Assembly: GCF_026625745.1 (NCBI RefSeq) | Contig: NZ_CP113061.1 | Coordinates: forward strand, 1,203,501-1,267,500 | Length of the DNA stretch: 64,000 nucleotides | Direction of reading: 5' to 3' | DNA from: Asticcacaulis sp. SL142 | GTDB lineage: Bacteria; Pseudomonadota; Alphaproteobacteria; Caulobacterales; Caulobacteraceae | Shown: positions 37,195 to 45,775 of the stretch, in pieces | Layout: each line of letters begins with the position of its first letter | Position numbering within the stretch: position 1 is the first letter of the stretch | Made by a program: the position numbers and the translations under genes | The notes under the pieces: generated by a model | What the model was told of the DNA's origin: nothing | Database searches by the model: none | Seen by the model: the letters and a program-made list of their open reading frames with translations, nothing else

Positions 37195-37643
37195 AGTGTG
37201 ATGTTTGCAATGCCGAGGGCGTGACAAAATCAACTCGCGACCTTCCCCACGTCTACAAAGGGCAACGAACGACCATCCAAAACGTCGAAGGCTTTGGGTG
37301 CGCTGAATGTGGTGAGTTCATCTTGGGCGCCGACGAGGCGCAGCGCGTATCTACAGAGATGTTGAAGTTCAATCAGCATGTGAACGAAGGCGACGGGCGC
37401 GGTGCTTACATCGCCGCCGTTCGTGAGAAACTTGGACTTGATCGCAAGGCCGCCGGCCAGGTCTTCGGTGGTGGCGTCAACGCGTTTTCGCGCTATGAAC
37501 TTGGCAAGACGGAGCCAGCTCCAAGCTTGATGTTGCTGTTGCGCCTTTTGGATAATCACCCAAATCTGCTTCCGGAAATTCAGCAGATGGCGTCTAGCGC
37601 GCATCTCGCATCGAGACGACGGGATAGTCGTCGGACGGCTTAA
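37191..37643 (+). CDS. mqsA: MqsA family antitoxin (zinc and HTH)
   Basis: 150 residues. The N-terminal zinc unit has KCDVCNAEG and FGCAECGEF (C-x2-C pairs). The C-terminal HTH is VREKLGLDRKAAGQVFGGGVNAFSRYELGKTEPAPSLMLLLRLLD, an XRE-like domain as in MqsA. It binds MqsR through its N domain and the operator through its HTH. The tail after residue 130 is basic and probably disordered. Overlaps mqsR by 4 bp. Confidence 0.9.
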   Translation: MKCDVCNAEGVTKSTRDLPHVYKGQRTTIQNVEGFGCAECGEFILGADEAQRVSTEMLKFNQHVNEGDGRGAYIAAVREKLGLDRKAAGQVFGGGVNAFSRYELGKTEPAPSLMLLLRLLDNHPNLLPEIQQMASSAHLASRRRDSRRTA

Positions 37644-37830
37644 CCTATACTGGCGAGCGCTACTCGGTGGTCGATGGAGGGTTCGGTGGCGATACGGGAC
37701 ATGGGCATTTCAACTCGGATCAAAATGGACAAACCCATTTGCGGCGAAAGAGCTATTTGTGACGCCGTAAAAACGATTCGAAAAAAACGGCGATGGATCA
37801 ATGATAAAGCTTCACAAAGGAGTTTTTCAG

Positions 37831-38019
37831 ATGGCGCCAATTCCAGAGAAAATAACTTATCGTATCGACGAGGCCTCGAAACTAACCGGACTTAGCCGGT
37901 CCTTTATCTACGAGCGAATGTCTCGCGGGGAGTTGAAGTCTCTCAAAGTCGGTAAGACACGGCTTTTGCTCCGTAGCGATTTGATGGAATTTCTCTCGCC
38001 CAGTCCGCCACGACCTTAG
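37831..38019 (+). CDS. AlpA/excisionase-like helix-turn-helix protein
   Basis: 62 residues from ATG 37831, with a strong AAGGAG 9 bases ahead; a longer frame to 37801 is open but lacks this. The sequence KITYRIDEASKLTGLSRSFIYERMSRGELKSLKVGKTRLLLRSDLMEFL is a MerR-like/excisionase HTH. AlpA proteins in P4-type islands control integrase and excision. Its place downstream of the integrase and MqsRA fits that. Confidence 0.8.
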   Translation: MAPIPEKITYRIDEASKLTGLSRSFIYERMSRGELKSLKVGKTRLLLRSDLMEFLSPSPPRP

Positions 38020-38141
38020 TGCCTGCAGAAATGAACACTGGTCCAAACTGACGTTATGAGTCGGCAAACACTGGACTAACCGTCGATCCTTCGATCTGCC
38101 AGAGGTTGCGGGAGCGCACAACCACCGAGATTTACACTTAA

Positions 38142-38453
38142 TTAAAACAGCCATTTAGCCGCTGTGGTCCCGCTGCTCACCGAGCCAAGCCACCTTGGTG
38201 CCGTGCCGAATCCACAGTGATCGAGGTGCAAGGACCTACTCAAACGGGACGGATCGGCCTCCCATGTGTCGCTGACGAGTTCATTGTACCTATTGGAGTG
38301 ATGGCCTCGTGAAAGTGCCAATGAAGCTTCCACATCCGACCACTGTCCGATCCAGACTGCGTCGGAAGCCGTACAGCGCACGGCATAAATACCCGCGTTA
38401 CTCTTCCGCTCTTTATAGGCCACGACCGCAGCCTTTCGTGCTTCGCTTTTCAT
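38142..38453 (-). pseudogene. GIY-YIG nuclease-like gene, degraded
   Basis: The N-terminal 70 residues resemble short GIY-YIG proteins of alphaproteobacteria: RKAAVVAYKERKSNAGIYAVRCTASDAVWIGQWSDVE and then RGHHSNR. After that the protein loses similarity; in another frame a stretch ending TKVAWLGEQRDHSG looks like the natural C-terminus, so at least one frame change is likely. 103 residues remain open, without a convincing start site. It lies near the presumed right end of the island. Confidence 0.5.
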
Positions 38454-38496
38454 CCCAGCTCCTAATTGGTCACCCCTTCAACCCATAATTCGGTAG

Positions 38497-40512
38497 TTAA
38501 TTGCGCCCGTGTCTTTGATGCGTCTCCAGGTGATCGCCACCAGCCCAGACAGGGCGAAACGCCGTGTGCGATGCCTCGGCCTGCGGGCGACCAAAGTAGT
38601 ACCCCTGAAACTCATCCACTCCGATTTCATAAAGTGCCTTGGCTTGTTCCACCGTTTCAACGCCCTCAGCGATGATTTCAAAGCCGAATTGGCGCGCGAT
38701 CATAACGGTACTTTCAATGACAACGCGCCCCTTACCGGAGAGCTCATTCACGAAGCACCGATCTATTTTTACAGCCCCAACCTGGAAGCGGTGAAGCCGC
38801 GACAGCGATGAATATCCGGTTCCAAAATCGTCGATATGAACGTCGACACCAAGGTCCCGAAGATTTTTCACGCAGGACAGCACCATTTCCATATGCTCAT
38901 CATCAAAGACTGACTCAGTGACTTCAAGTTGAAGCCGGCTTGGGCTGAGGCCCGTGGCATTCAAAATTTGAACAACCTTTAAATCGAAATGCCCCCGCAC
39001 CATTTGTTTAATGGAAACATTGACGGCAATTTTCACATGCGACGCGTCAGAGCTCCAGCTTTTTGCATAACGGCAGGCTTCAGTAAGGGTCCATTCCCCT
39101 AAGGCATTAATTCTATCCGTATCTTCTGCAAGTCTGATGAATTCGTCGGGACTGATCTGACCCAGGAGGGGATGGTTCCAGCGGGCCAGTGCTTCCTGGG
39201 CTACGACACGCCCGGTTTTTGCACTCACAATTGGCTGATACACTAAACTCAGCTCGTTCGTGCCAATCGCCTTGGCGAGGGCTCGACTGAGATCATAGCG
39301 CCGGCGCTGCACCTCGGCGTAGGTTTCACTATAAGCCAGAACGCCGCCGCGTTCGGTACGTTTGACCTCCGCGACCGCCAGATCAGCCGCCTGGATGATA
39401 TTTGTAAAAGACGGGTCATCATCCGGGTAAATTGCGTAACCTATACTAACCCCTAATTTAATTTCTTCGCCATTCAGCATAACAGGCATACCTGCCGCCT
39501 CGATAATCAATGACGGGAGGTGCTGAAGATGCTCGGTATCCCCCGACTTCAGAGGCACCGCAATCACAAACTCGTCGCCGCCCCAACGGGCCATCACACT
39601 ATCTGAAAACAACTGCTCATGGATCCGCCTGGACACACATGCGAGCACATGGTCACCCACATCATGACCCAGAGCGTCATTGACCTGTTTGAACCGATCA
39701 AGATCAAGAAACAAGACAGCCAGGCGCAAACCGGGGTTTTCATCTAAGGTTTGATGTGCCCACTCCATCAAGCCTCGGCGATTTAGCAGGTTCGTGAGTG
39801 CATCCTTGTGCGCAATTTCCTTCAAAGCCACAGTGCGTTCGACCACCTTAGCTTCCAGCGAACTGTTTAAGGTACGTAGGCTATGAATGAGGTTCGAGTT
39901 TTCGTGCTGAAGTTCATAGCTCTGGCGGAGGATATGATGGTTATTCTTGTGGCCCACAAGCATAACGACCCAGAACACAATACCAAGCCCCGCGATAACA
40001 ATATCGCCGGAATTTGCAACCGCCAGAGCCACCGAAGCTGGCAGCAAAAGTATGCTAATATATAGACGCCCTTCCCGCTTCAGGGCTGCCGTTACGCCTG
40101 TGGCACCACCCGCCAGGGAGGATATGATGATGATAAGTGTATATTTTGCGGACACGCTGGCCGTTCCGCTCACACCCAGTACAACGTCACATGCCAGGAT
40201 CACCCACAATAACCCTGATGAACACAGCCCTACGCCATAGTATTTCTTCCACTGGGTAAGGTCGCTTTTCTTGGTTATCAACGCCCGTCGAAGCAGGGCG
40301 TTAAATCTCTGCAAACCTGCTAATCGAAGCAGGCTTAAGAAAATCATGCCGCCAAACCAGTATATGGCCGCCGCAAAGCCCGCGCTCATTAATACCCACG
40401 TCGCCCCAAGCGCAGCCGCCACATTCACAAACAGCATTGGCAACAAATTACCATAGGCGCTTTTTACCAGTTTAAAGTAAACCGCATCCCCTATATAGTA
40501 TTCACGTACCAT
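38497..40512 (-). CDS. Membrane-bound GGDEF-EAL protein (c-di-GMP turnover)
   Basis: 671 residues. The first 200 residues hold about five to six hydrophobic segments. A coiled coil (ILRQSYELQHENSNLIHSLRTLNSSLEAKVVERT) leads to a GGDEF domain with intact RWGGDEFVIAVPL near 333-345 and LFLDLDRFKQVND. An EAL domain follows with QEALARWNHP, VNVSIKQM, HIDDFGTGYSSLS and EGVETVEQAKAL. Both catalytic signatures look intact, so the protein may make or break c-di-GMP depending on input. Starts at ATG 40512 or GTG 40518. Confidence 0.9.
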   Translation of the reverse strand: MVREYYIGDAVYFKLVKSAYGNLLPMLFVNVAAALGATWVLMSAGFAAAIYWFGGMIFLSLLRLAGLQRFNALLRRALITKKSDLTQWKKYYGVGLCSSGLLWVILACDVVLGVSGTASVSAKYTLIIIISSLAGGATGVTAALKREGRLYISILLLPASVALAVANSGDIVIAGLGIVFWVVMLVGHKNNHHILRQSYELQHENSNLIHSLRTLNSSLEAKVVERTVALKEIAHKDALTNLLNRRGLMEWAHQTLDENPGLRLAVLFLDLDRFKQVNDALGHDVGDHVLACVSRRIHEQLFSDSVMARWGGDEFVIAVPLKSGDTEHLQHLPSLIIEAAGMPVMLNGEEIKLGVSIGYAIYPDDDPSFTNIIQAADLAVAEVKRTERGGVLAYSETYAEVQRRRYDLSRALAKAIGTNELSLVYQPIVSAKTGRVVAQEALARWNHPLLGQISPDEFIRLAEDTDRINALGEWTLTEACRYAKSWSSDASHVKIAVNVSIKQMVRGHFDLKVVQILNATGLSPSRLQLEVTESVFDDEHMEMVLSCVKNLRDLGVDVHIDDFGTGYSSLSRLHRFQVGAVKIDRCFVNELSGKGRVVIESTVMIARQFGFEIIAEGVETVEQAKALYEIGVDEFQGYYFGRPQAEASHTAFRPVWAGGDHLETHQRHGRN

Positions 40513-40698
40513 TATCACATTAAACCCATACCGCCTGAGCTTTTATTGTAACAAATCTGAATTAATTTATCGTTGTGGCCATGAAACAGGATCGACATCA
40601 CCGGCAATGATAAGCCCCACACAACTGAAATCACGGATTAGGCGATTTCGTTCGGAATTGATTTATCACGTTTGCAAACCAAATCTGGCTCCCTGCCT

Positions 40699-41496
40699 TT
40701 ACTTTGCCACCATCTCGTCCAGTCGGGCCCTTAATCGTTGAACCTCGACCGTAAGAGTTTCCAACGCGGCGGTTTGAGAATCCGGACTGTTGGCATCTGA
40801 GTCAATAGTTACTCTCTGCATGGCCTCCAGCATAACGCTGATAAACAAGTTGAGAACCGTGAACGTGGAGACCAGGATGAAGACCACCATGAACGGTATG
40901 GCGAGCGTCTGGGTCTGGGCCAGTTCACGTGTCATATCAGCCCAACCCTCCAGCGTCATGATCTGAAACAGGCTAAACAAAGACGCCTCAAGACTGCCAA
41001 ACCATTGCGGTGCGCTGGTGGCGAAGAGCTTGGTGGCCATGACGGCAAAGACGTAATACAGAATAAGCAGTATAGCCCCGATTGAGCCTATGCCCGGCAG
41101 CGCGGCAGCGATGCCGGAGATGACGCGACGCAAACTGGGAAAGATAGAGATAAGTCGCAGGACGCGGACAACGCGCAAAGCACGCAGTACACTCAAGGCG
41201 CCTGACGCAGGTAGCAGAGCCAAGGCGATCACGACGGTGTCGAAAAGGTTCCAGGGATCGCGAATAAAACGTCCCCCCTGAGCGAACAAACGCAGCAGCA
41301 ATTCCACTACGAATACACCCAGAAGCAGTTGGTCTAGCATTAACAACTGTGAGCCTATAAGCGCCATGACCATCGGGTAGGTTTCAAGGCCCAGGACTAT
41401 GGCATTAATGACGATCAGACCTACAATAACCGTCGTGGCTGCGGGATGATCCAGTCCGTCCCTTAGCCGCGCCCGCCAGGTCTCAATCGCGACCAT
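40699..41496 (-). CDS. Bacterial voltage-gated sodium channel-like protein (BacNav/ion transport)
   Basis: 265 residues, six transmembrane segments of the ion transport family. S4 shows arginines at regular spacing in VLRALRVVRVLRLISIFPSLRRVI, so it should sense voltage. The pore loop has TLEGWADMTREL, corresponding to the TLESWxx filter of BacNav channels, with Gly after the Glu and an extra Asp two positions after Trp. A C-terminal coiled coil (AALETLTVEVQRLRARLDEMV) would form the tetramer. ATG at 41496 overlaps the TerC gene by 14 bp; a longer frame to 41622 is not favoured. Ion selectivity cannot be settled here. Confidence 0.85.
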   Translation of the reverse strand: MVAIETWRARLRDGLDHPAATTVIVGLIVINAIVLGLETYPMVMALIGSQLLMLDQLLLGVFVVELLLRLFAQGGRFIRDPWNLFDTVVIALALLPASGALSVLRALRVVRVLRLISIFPSLRRVISGIAAALPGIGSIGAILLILYYVFAVMATKLFATSAPQWFGSLEASLFSLFQIMTLEGWADMTRELAQTQTLAIPFMVVFILVSTFTVLNLFISVMLEAMQRVTIDSDANSPDSQTAALETLTVEVQRLRARLDEMVAK

Positions 41497-42475
41497 GGTC
41501 TGCCTCCGGTGCTGTCTTGGCAGTTTTGACCAGAGAGACAATAACGCCCATGGCAATGAGACCCAGGGTAACCGCCAAGGAAATATTCGCCGGGAATTTT
41601 TCCAGCCCCAGGGCGTCGGCAATGAATATCTTGGAGCCGATGAAGATCAGAACAAACGCCAGGGCAGGCTTTAAGTACTTGAAGCGATGGATAATCGCGG
41701 CCAAAGCAAAGTATAAAGCCCTCAGACCCAGGATCGCAAATATATTGCTGGTGAATACGATGAAGGGATCAAGGGTAATCGTGAAGATTGCCGGAACGCT
41801 GTCTACCGCAAAGATGAGATCGACAAACTCGATGAGTAACAGTGCCACCAGCAAGGGCGTGGCGTAAAGCCGCCACTTCCCGGTTTTGGGGTCGGGCTGA
41901 CGCGTCAGAAACTTCTGGCCATCAAGCTGGTCGCTGATGGGGAATGCCCGGCGTATTAGCTTCAGCAAGGGATTGCTGGCGATATCGGGATGCTTGTCGC
42001 CCATAAGCAACATTTTGATGCCGGTAAAGATCAGGAATACGGCAAAAACATAGAGGACCCAGCTATACTGGGAAACCAAGGTAGCCCCCAAGGCGATCAT
42101 TATGCCACGCAGAACGATCACACCTAATATGCCCCAGAAAAGCACCCTGTGCTGGTAGATCGGCGGGATCGCGAAATAGGTGAAAATCAGTGAGATCAGG
42201 AAGACATTGTCCATCGCCAGGGTCTTTTCGACGATGAAGCCAGTCAGATACTCCTTGCCCGCCTGATCCCCGAGCGACCACCACACCCAGCCGCCGAAAG
42301 CCAGGGCGATGGTTATGTAAAAGGCGGACATCCACAAGCTTTCGCGGATGCTGATCTCATGGGTTTTGCGGTGCAGGACGCCGAGGTCGAACGCCAGCAG
42401 GGTCACCACGATGACGATGAAGCTGGCCCACATCCACACGGGCTTGCCCATAAAGAGCTCGAAAAAGATTTCCAT
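41483..42475 (-). CDS. TerC/Alx family membrane protein
   Basis: 330 residues from ATG 42475; an ATG at 42505 is also in frame. Seven to nine membrane segments. The charged positions GFIVEKTLAMDNVFLISLIFTYF and LIEFVDLIFAVDSVPAIFTIT are the paired acidic motifs of the TerC/Alx family, which exports manganese or supports membrane protein metallation. The following DPKTGKWRLYATP segment is cytoplasmic. Overlaps the downstream channel gene by 14 bp, so the two proteins are made together. No yybP-ykoY riboswitch could be recognised upstream. Confidence 0.9.
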   Translation of the reverse strand: MEIFFELFMGKPVWMWASFIVIVVTLLAFDLGVLHRKTHEISIRESLWMSAFYITIALAFGGWVWWSLGDQAGKEYLTGFIVEKTLAMDNVFLISLIFTYFAIPPIYQHRVLFWGILGVIVLRGIMIALGATLVSQYSWVLYVFAVFLIFTGIKMLLMGDKHPDIASNPLLKLIRRAFPISDQLDGQKFLTRQPDPKTGKWRLYATPLLVALLLIEFVDLIFAVDSVPAIFTITLDPFIVFTSNIFAILGLRALYFALAAIIHRFKYLKPALAFVLIFIGSKIFIADALGLEKFPANISLAVTLGLIAMGVIVSLVKTAKTAPEADHGRD

Positions 42476-42575
42476 AGAAGACTTTCTGAAATTCGGCCCG
42501 TTCATGCTCTGTGGGGAACGGGTTGCGCAAATGTGCTTGGGTTATGTGGCAGGGAGGCGGCAGGGCGCTAAGCGC

Positions 42576-42794
42576 TCAATCCAGATCGGAAAGTGAACGA
42601 CCCCGGCGGCGGGTAAAGGGCGTTGGCATGACGCTGTGCAGGGTCATTTCGACGATTTGTGTCATCTCACCTTTGTCGAGCCAGATGCCGCCACATTGCG
42701 GGCACTTGTCGAAACTAAGGGCTTCGTGGACCTCCAGCCTGAGAGGGATAAGGCAGTCGGGGCAACTGCGATCTGATCGGGTAGTCGGGTCCAT
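42576..42794 (-). CDS. TFIIB-type zinc-ribbon protein (zf-TFIIB family)
   Basis: 72 residues. CPDCLIPLRLEVHEALSFDKCPQCGGIWLDKGEM is a C-x2-C/C-x2-C zinc ribbon with the typical FxxCPxCGGIWLDxGE tail. The last 20 residues are basic. Function unknown; these proteins often lie beside transport or protease genes. It is the first gene upstream of the TerC-channel pair on the minus strand (about 100 bp from TerC). Confidence 0.85.
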   Translation of the reverse strand: MDPTTRSDRSCPDCLIPLRLEVHEALSFDKCPQCGGIWLDKGEMTQIVEMTLHSVMPTPFTRRRGRSLSDLD

Positions 42795-43121
42795 GGGGCA
42801 CTCTCGATATTTTGTTTCAGACTATGGGCGTGACTTCGGGTGTCGCTGCCATCCCGTCAGGATAGCGCCGCACACCGTTTGAAATCTGCCTGAGTTTGCT
42901 GACCGGATCGCTGTGAAGGCGCCGCCGTCTGTTTACGGAATGGCTACACTGCGGCAGCACAAACACAGCGCGTACAAGCCCACATCGCCACAGATTTTTG
43001 GCGACCCTTGCGGCTAGTGTGGTGGTGCGAGAGAGGCGCTCAACGTGTCGACCCAGACCAAGCGAGACTCGCTACAGCTTTAAAGGTGTGAGGACACTGT
43101 TTTTTGGAGAGGAACATACCC

Positions 43122-43295
43122 ATGCGTGCCCATGACGACCTAGGCTTTACCAACCCTTACAGCGCTCTGCATCAGCGGCCCGCGCCGTTACGCTCGAGAG
43201 AGGATGACGGGGAGATTCCCGGGCAGACTTTCAAGTCCTCTCGACGTGAAGGTAAAAAGCGTACGCTACGTCAGAAACCCGACATGATGCGTTGA
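43122..43295 (+). CDS. Small hypothetical protein
   Basis: 57 residues from the ATG at 43122 with GGAGAGG 9 bases ahead; a longer frame to 43104 is open. Basic C-terminal half (FKSSRREGKKRTLRQKPDMMR) and a proline-rich centre, with no membrane segment. It stands alone before the terminator at 43402 and upstream of the sensor kinase. I do not recognise it. The good ribosome site and the following terminator make translation plausible. Confidence 0.5.
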   Translation: MRAHDDLGFTNPYSALHQRPAPLRSREDDGEIPGQTFKSSRREGKKRTLRQKPDMMR

Positions 43296-43401
43296 TCTGT
43301 TTCGAACCCGCACCGCCCCCCCGTTGGGGGTTCGAAATATCCCTGTGGCTCGTTTTACCCCTCGGGCCCTGGGATGGTCGCAACGTTTTTGCGACCGCAC
43401 C

Positions 43402-43435
43402 GCTGCCAGGGCTAAATGGCCCTGGCAGCTTTTTT
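43402..43435 (+). terminator. Rho-independent terminator
   Basis: GCTGCCAGGGC (43402-43412) pairs with GGCCCTGGCAGC (43418-43429) around TAAAT and is followed by six T. It should end the small-protein transcript and isolate the two-component genes. Confidence 0.88.
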
Positions 43436-43535
43436 CTTTAAAGCTAATTTTGTCAGGTTGAGCGAAAAATCGTATGGGTCGCGCTCCGGGCCTTAAAATG
43501 ATAGTCATTTTGATAACTCCAACCGGTCAGGTCAC

Positions 43536-45056
43536 ATGTCACCCGCTCTCCTCCTCGAAGATCATGTCCGCGCGCTCCGCAGAGATCGACTGACGCTCTG
43601 GCAAGAGAGCCTTCTGAGTTTCGGTCTGGTTATCCTGGCGGCAAGTCTGGCCTTCGGGCTGGGACATCTGGGGTTTAAATCGCCAGAGTCTTTAGGTATT
43701 CTCTTTGTATTGCCGGTCTTGTGCGCGGCCGTATATTTCGATCCCAGATTAGCTTTGGGCGCGGTCGCCCTGAGTGTCATGGCTTATAACCTTGTCCTGA
43801 GCACCGCTTATGGGTCGCAGAGCGTCACCAACCCGCAAGTGCTTGCCAAGGTCGTCGTCCTTCTGACCGTAAGCCTTGTTGTCAGCGCGCTTGCCACACG
43901 CCTGCGACGCATGACGCGCGAAGGCCAGGCGCGGGAAAACTTTCTAACGGACCTCTATCAGCTCAACCAGGATCTGATCGGCAAAACCTCTGTCGGCGAC
44001 GTCTGCGCCGCCGCAGAGCACAGGATTTCGACCATCATAAAGGTGCCGTGCCGCGTTCACCTGAAATCGATGTCCGACCTTGATCCCGTTTTCGACGAGG
44101 TCATGACCCATTGCCAGGCGGCAGGGCAAGGTCAGGCAATATTTGCCACCGACCCACGCCTTATTCTCCCCCTCGGAGAGGCCGGGGATGTGGTGGGTGT
44201 TCTGGTGTTTGAGCCACGAGAGGGGCTTGTCCCGGTCGCGGACGCCTTCCCGCCCCGCTTCCTCTCGACTTTGGCAGGTCAGGTCGCCCTCGCCATCAGT
44301 CGCGCCGCCCTGACCGAGGCGCGTGCCGAACAGGTTCGTCAGGCTGACCGCGAACGATTCATGCGTGCTATGTTGTCCTCTCTATCGCACGACTTCAAAA
44401 CCCCCCTGGTCGGGATTATTGGCGCCTTCGAAGCCCTGCAGGGGCGCGGGGACGACACCGCCGCTGAGATTGTCGGAGACGGTCTTGCGGAGGCGCAGAG
44501 ACTGAACCGTTTTGTCATCAACCTTATCGAAATGAGCCGTCTTGAGACCGGCGTTCGGCCTAAATCCGAACCCGTACATATTCGCGACGCACTTTCGGGT
44601 GTGCTGAGGTCTTTGCGCCCCCTGATAGGTCAACAAAGCTTTAGAATAGAGATTGATACGGGCTTTCCGCTGCTAAACGTAAACCCGTCGCTGTTCGATC
44701 TGGTACTGCTGAATCTAATTGAAAATGCGCTGAAATATGGGCCCGCGAACGGCACCATTACGGTCGGGGCGCGACAGGTGGAACGCGGGGTAATTATCGA
44801 TATAGATGATGATGGCGAAGGCATAGCTCCGACGCAACGCGATCTGGTTTTCACGAAATTCTATCGTGCCGTCGAAGGCGACCATAAGATCGCTGGCACA
44901 GGACTGGGGCTATACATCTGCCGTGAGATTATGGACATCTACGGTGGCGCAGTCCAGGCTATCGATCCGCCGGACGGCACGGGGGCTTGCATGCGCCTTA
45001 CCCTCCCCATAGACGCCACGCTGGCCTTGATATTGCCTGAAGAGGAAACCGAATGA
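43536..45056 (+). CDS. Short KdpD-like sensor histidine kinase
   Basis: 506 residues. N-terminus holds four hydrophobic helices in about 100 residues (DUF4118-type, as in KdpD): SFGLVILAASLAFGLGHLGF, LGILFVLPVLCAAVYF, and two more. A GAF-like linker follows, then H-box MLSSLSHDFKTPLVGIIGA near residue 276 and the ATPase motifs NLIENALKYGP (N), DDDGEGIAP (G1) and GTGLGLYICREI (G2). Full KdpD has an N-terminal USP/KdpD nucleotide domain, absent here. The overlap of ATGA with the regulator gene shows coupling. No kdpABC genes in the window. Confidence 0.86.
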   Translation: MSPALLLEDHVRALRRDRLTLWQESLLSFGLVILAASLAFGLGHLGFKSPESLGILFVLPVLCAAVYFDPRLALGAVALSVMAYNLVLSTAYGSQSVTNPQVLAKVVVLLTVSLVVSALATRLRRMTREGQARENFLTDLYQLNQDLIGKTSVGDVCAAAEHRISTIIKVPCRVHLKSMSDLDPVFDEVMTHCQAAGQGQAIFATDPRLILPLGEAGDVVGVLVFEPREGLVPVADAFPPRFLSTLAGQVALAISRAALTEARAEQVRQADRERFMRAMLSSLSHDFKTPLVGIIGAFEALQGRGDDTAAEIVGDGLAEAQRLNRFVINLIEMSRLETGVRPKSEPVHIRDALSGVLRSLRPLIGQQSFRIEIDTGFPLLNVNPSLFDLVLLNLIENALKYGPANGTITVGARQVERGVIIDIDDDGEGIAPTQRDLVFTKFYRAVEGDHKIAGTGLGLYICREIMDIYGGAVQAIDPPDGTGACMRLTLPIDATLALILPEEETE

Positions 45057-45766
45057 GTGGTTTGCAGCCCAAAATTTTGGTCATCGAAGACGACCCTCAG
45101 ATCCGCAAGTTCCTGACCATTACCCTGACCTCACATGACTATGCCGTCATTCCGGCTGAGACGGGCCGCGAGGGGGTGCGTCTGGCCACATCGGTTAAGC
45201 CTGATGCGGTGCTGCTGGATCTAGGCCTGCCGGACATGGACGGCACCGAGGTCATCTCTATGCTGAGAAGCTGGTCGAAAATACCCATTCTTATCGTATC
45301 CGCCCGCGACCTTGAGGACGAAAAGATCAGGGCCTTCGACATGGGAGCCAATGACTTCGTGACCAAGCCTTTTGGCACGGGCGAGTTGCTGGCGCGATTG
45401 CGTGCCGCCCTGCGGGATTCAGTCCTGGTCGTCGCCGAGGATACCGTGGTGCGGGTCGGTGACCTGTGCATAGATCTGACGGCGCATAAGGTTACGGTGC
45501 GTGACATCACTATCAAGCTTTCACCCAAGGAATTCGCCCTATTGAAGATCCTCGCTCTGCACTCGGGTAAGCTTTTGACACACAAATATCTCATGCAGAA
45601 GGTATGGGGAGATGCCTATATCGAGGACAATCAGTATCTGCGGATCTACATTGCCCAACTCCGCCAGAAGTTAGAGCTTGATCCGGCCCGTGATCAGTTC
45701 ATCGTCAACGAACCCGGCATTGGCTATCGCCTGGAAGCCTCCGGGGGCGTTAGTGCGTTGAGTTGA
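45053..45766 (+). CDS. OmpR-family response regulator (KdpE-like)
   Basis: 237 residues. The receiver has IEDDPQIRKF, phosphorylation Asp in VKPDAVLLDLGLPDMDG, the Thr/Ser and Lys positions SARDLEDEKI and FVTKPFGTGEL. The output domain is OmpR-type winged helix: LSPKEFALLKILALHSGKLLTHKYLMQKVWGDAYIEDNQYLRIYIAQLRQKLELDP. It resembles KdpE. Four-base overlap with the kinase gene. Targets are not known; the divergent/adjacent permease genes are candidates. Confidence 0.92.
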   Translation: MSGLQPKILVIEDDPQIRKFLTITLTSHDYAVIPAETGREGVRLATSVKPDAVLLDLGLPDMDGTEVISMLRSWSKIPILIVSARDLEDEKIRAFDMGANDFVTKPFGTGELLARLRAALRDSVLVVAEDTVVRVGDLCIDLTAHKVTVRDITIKLSPKEFALLKILALHSGKLLTHKYLMQKVWGDAYIEDNQYLRIYIAQLRQKLELDPARDQFIVNEPGIGYRLEASGGVSALS

Positions 45767-45775
45767 GGCGCTATT

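Noticed and set aside
37674-37895. 73-codon plus-strand frame before the AlpA-like gene
   Set aside because: It overlaps the AlpA-like gene start in another frame and has no good ribosome site or recognisable fold.
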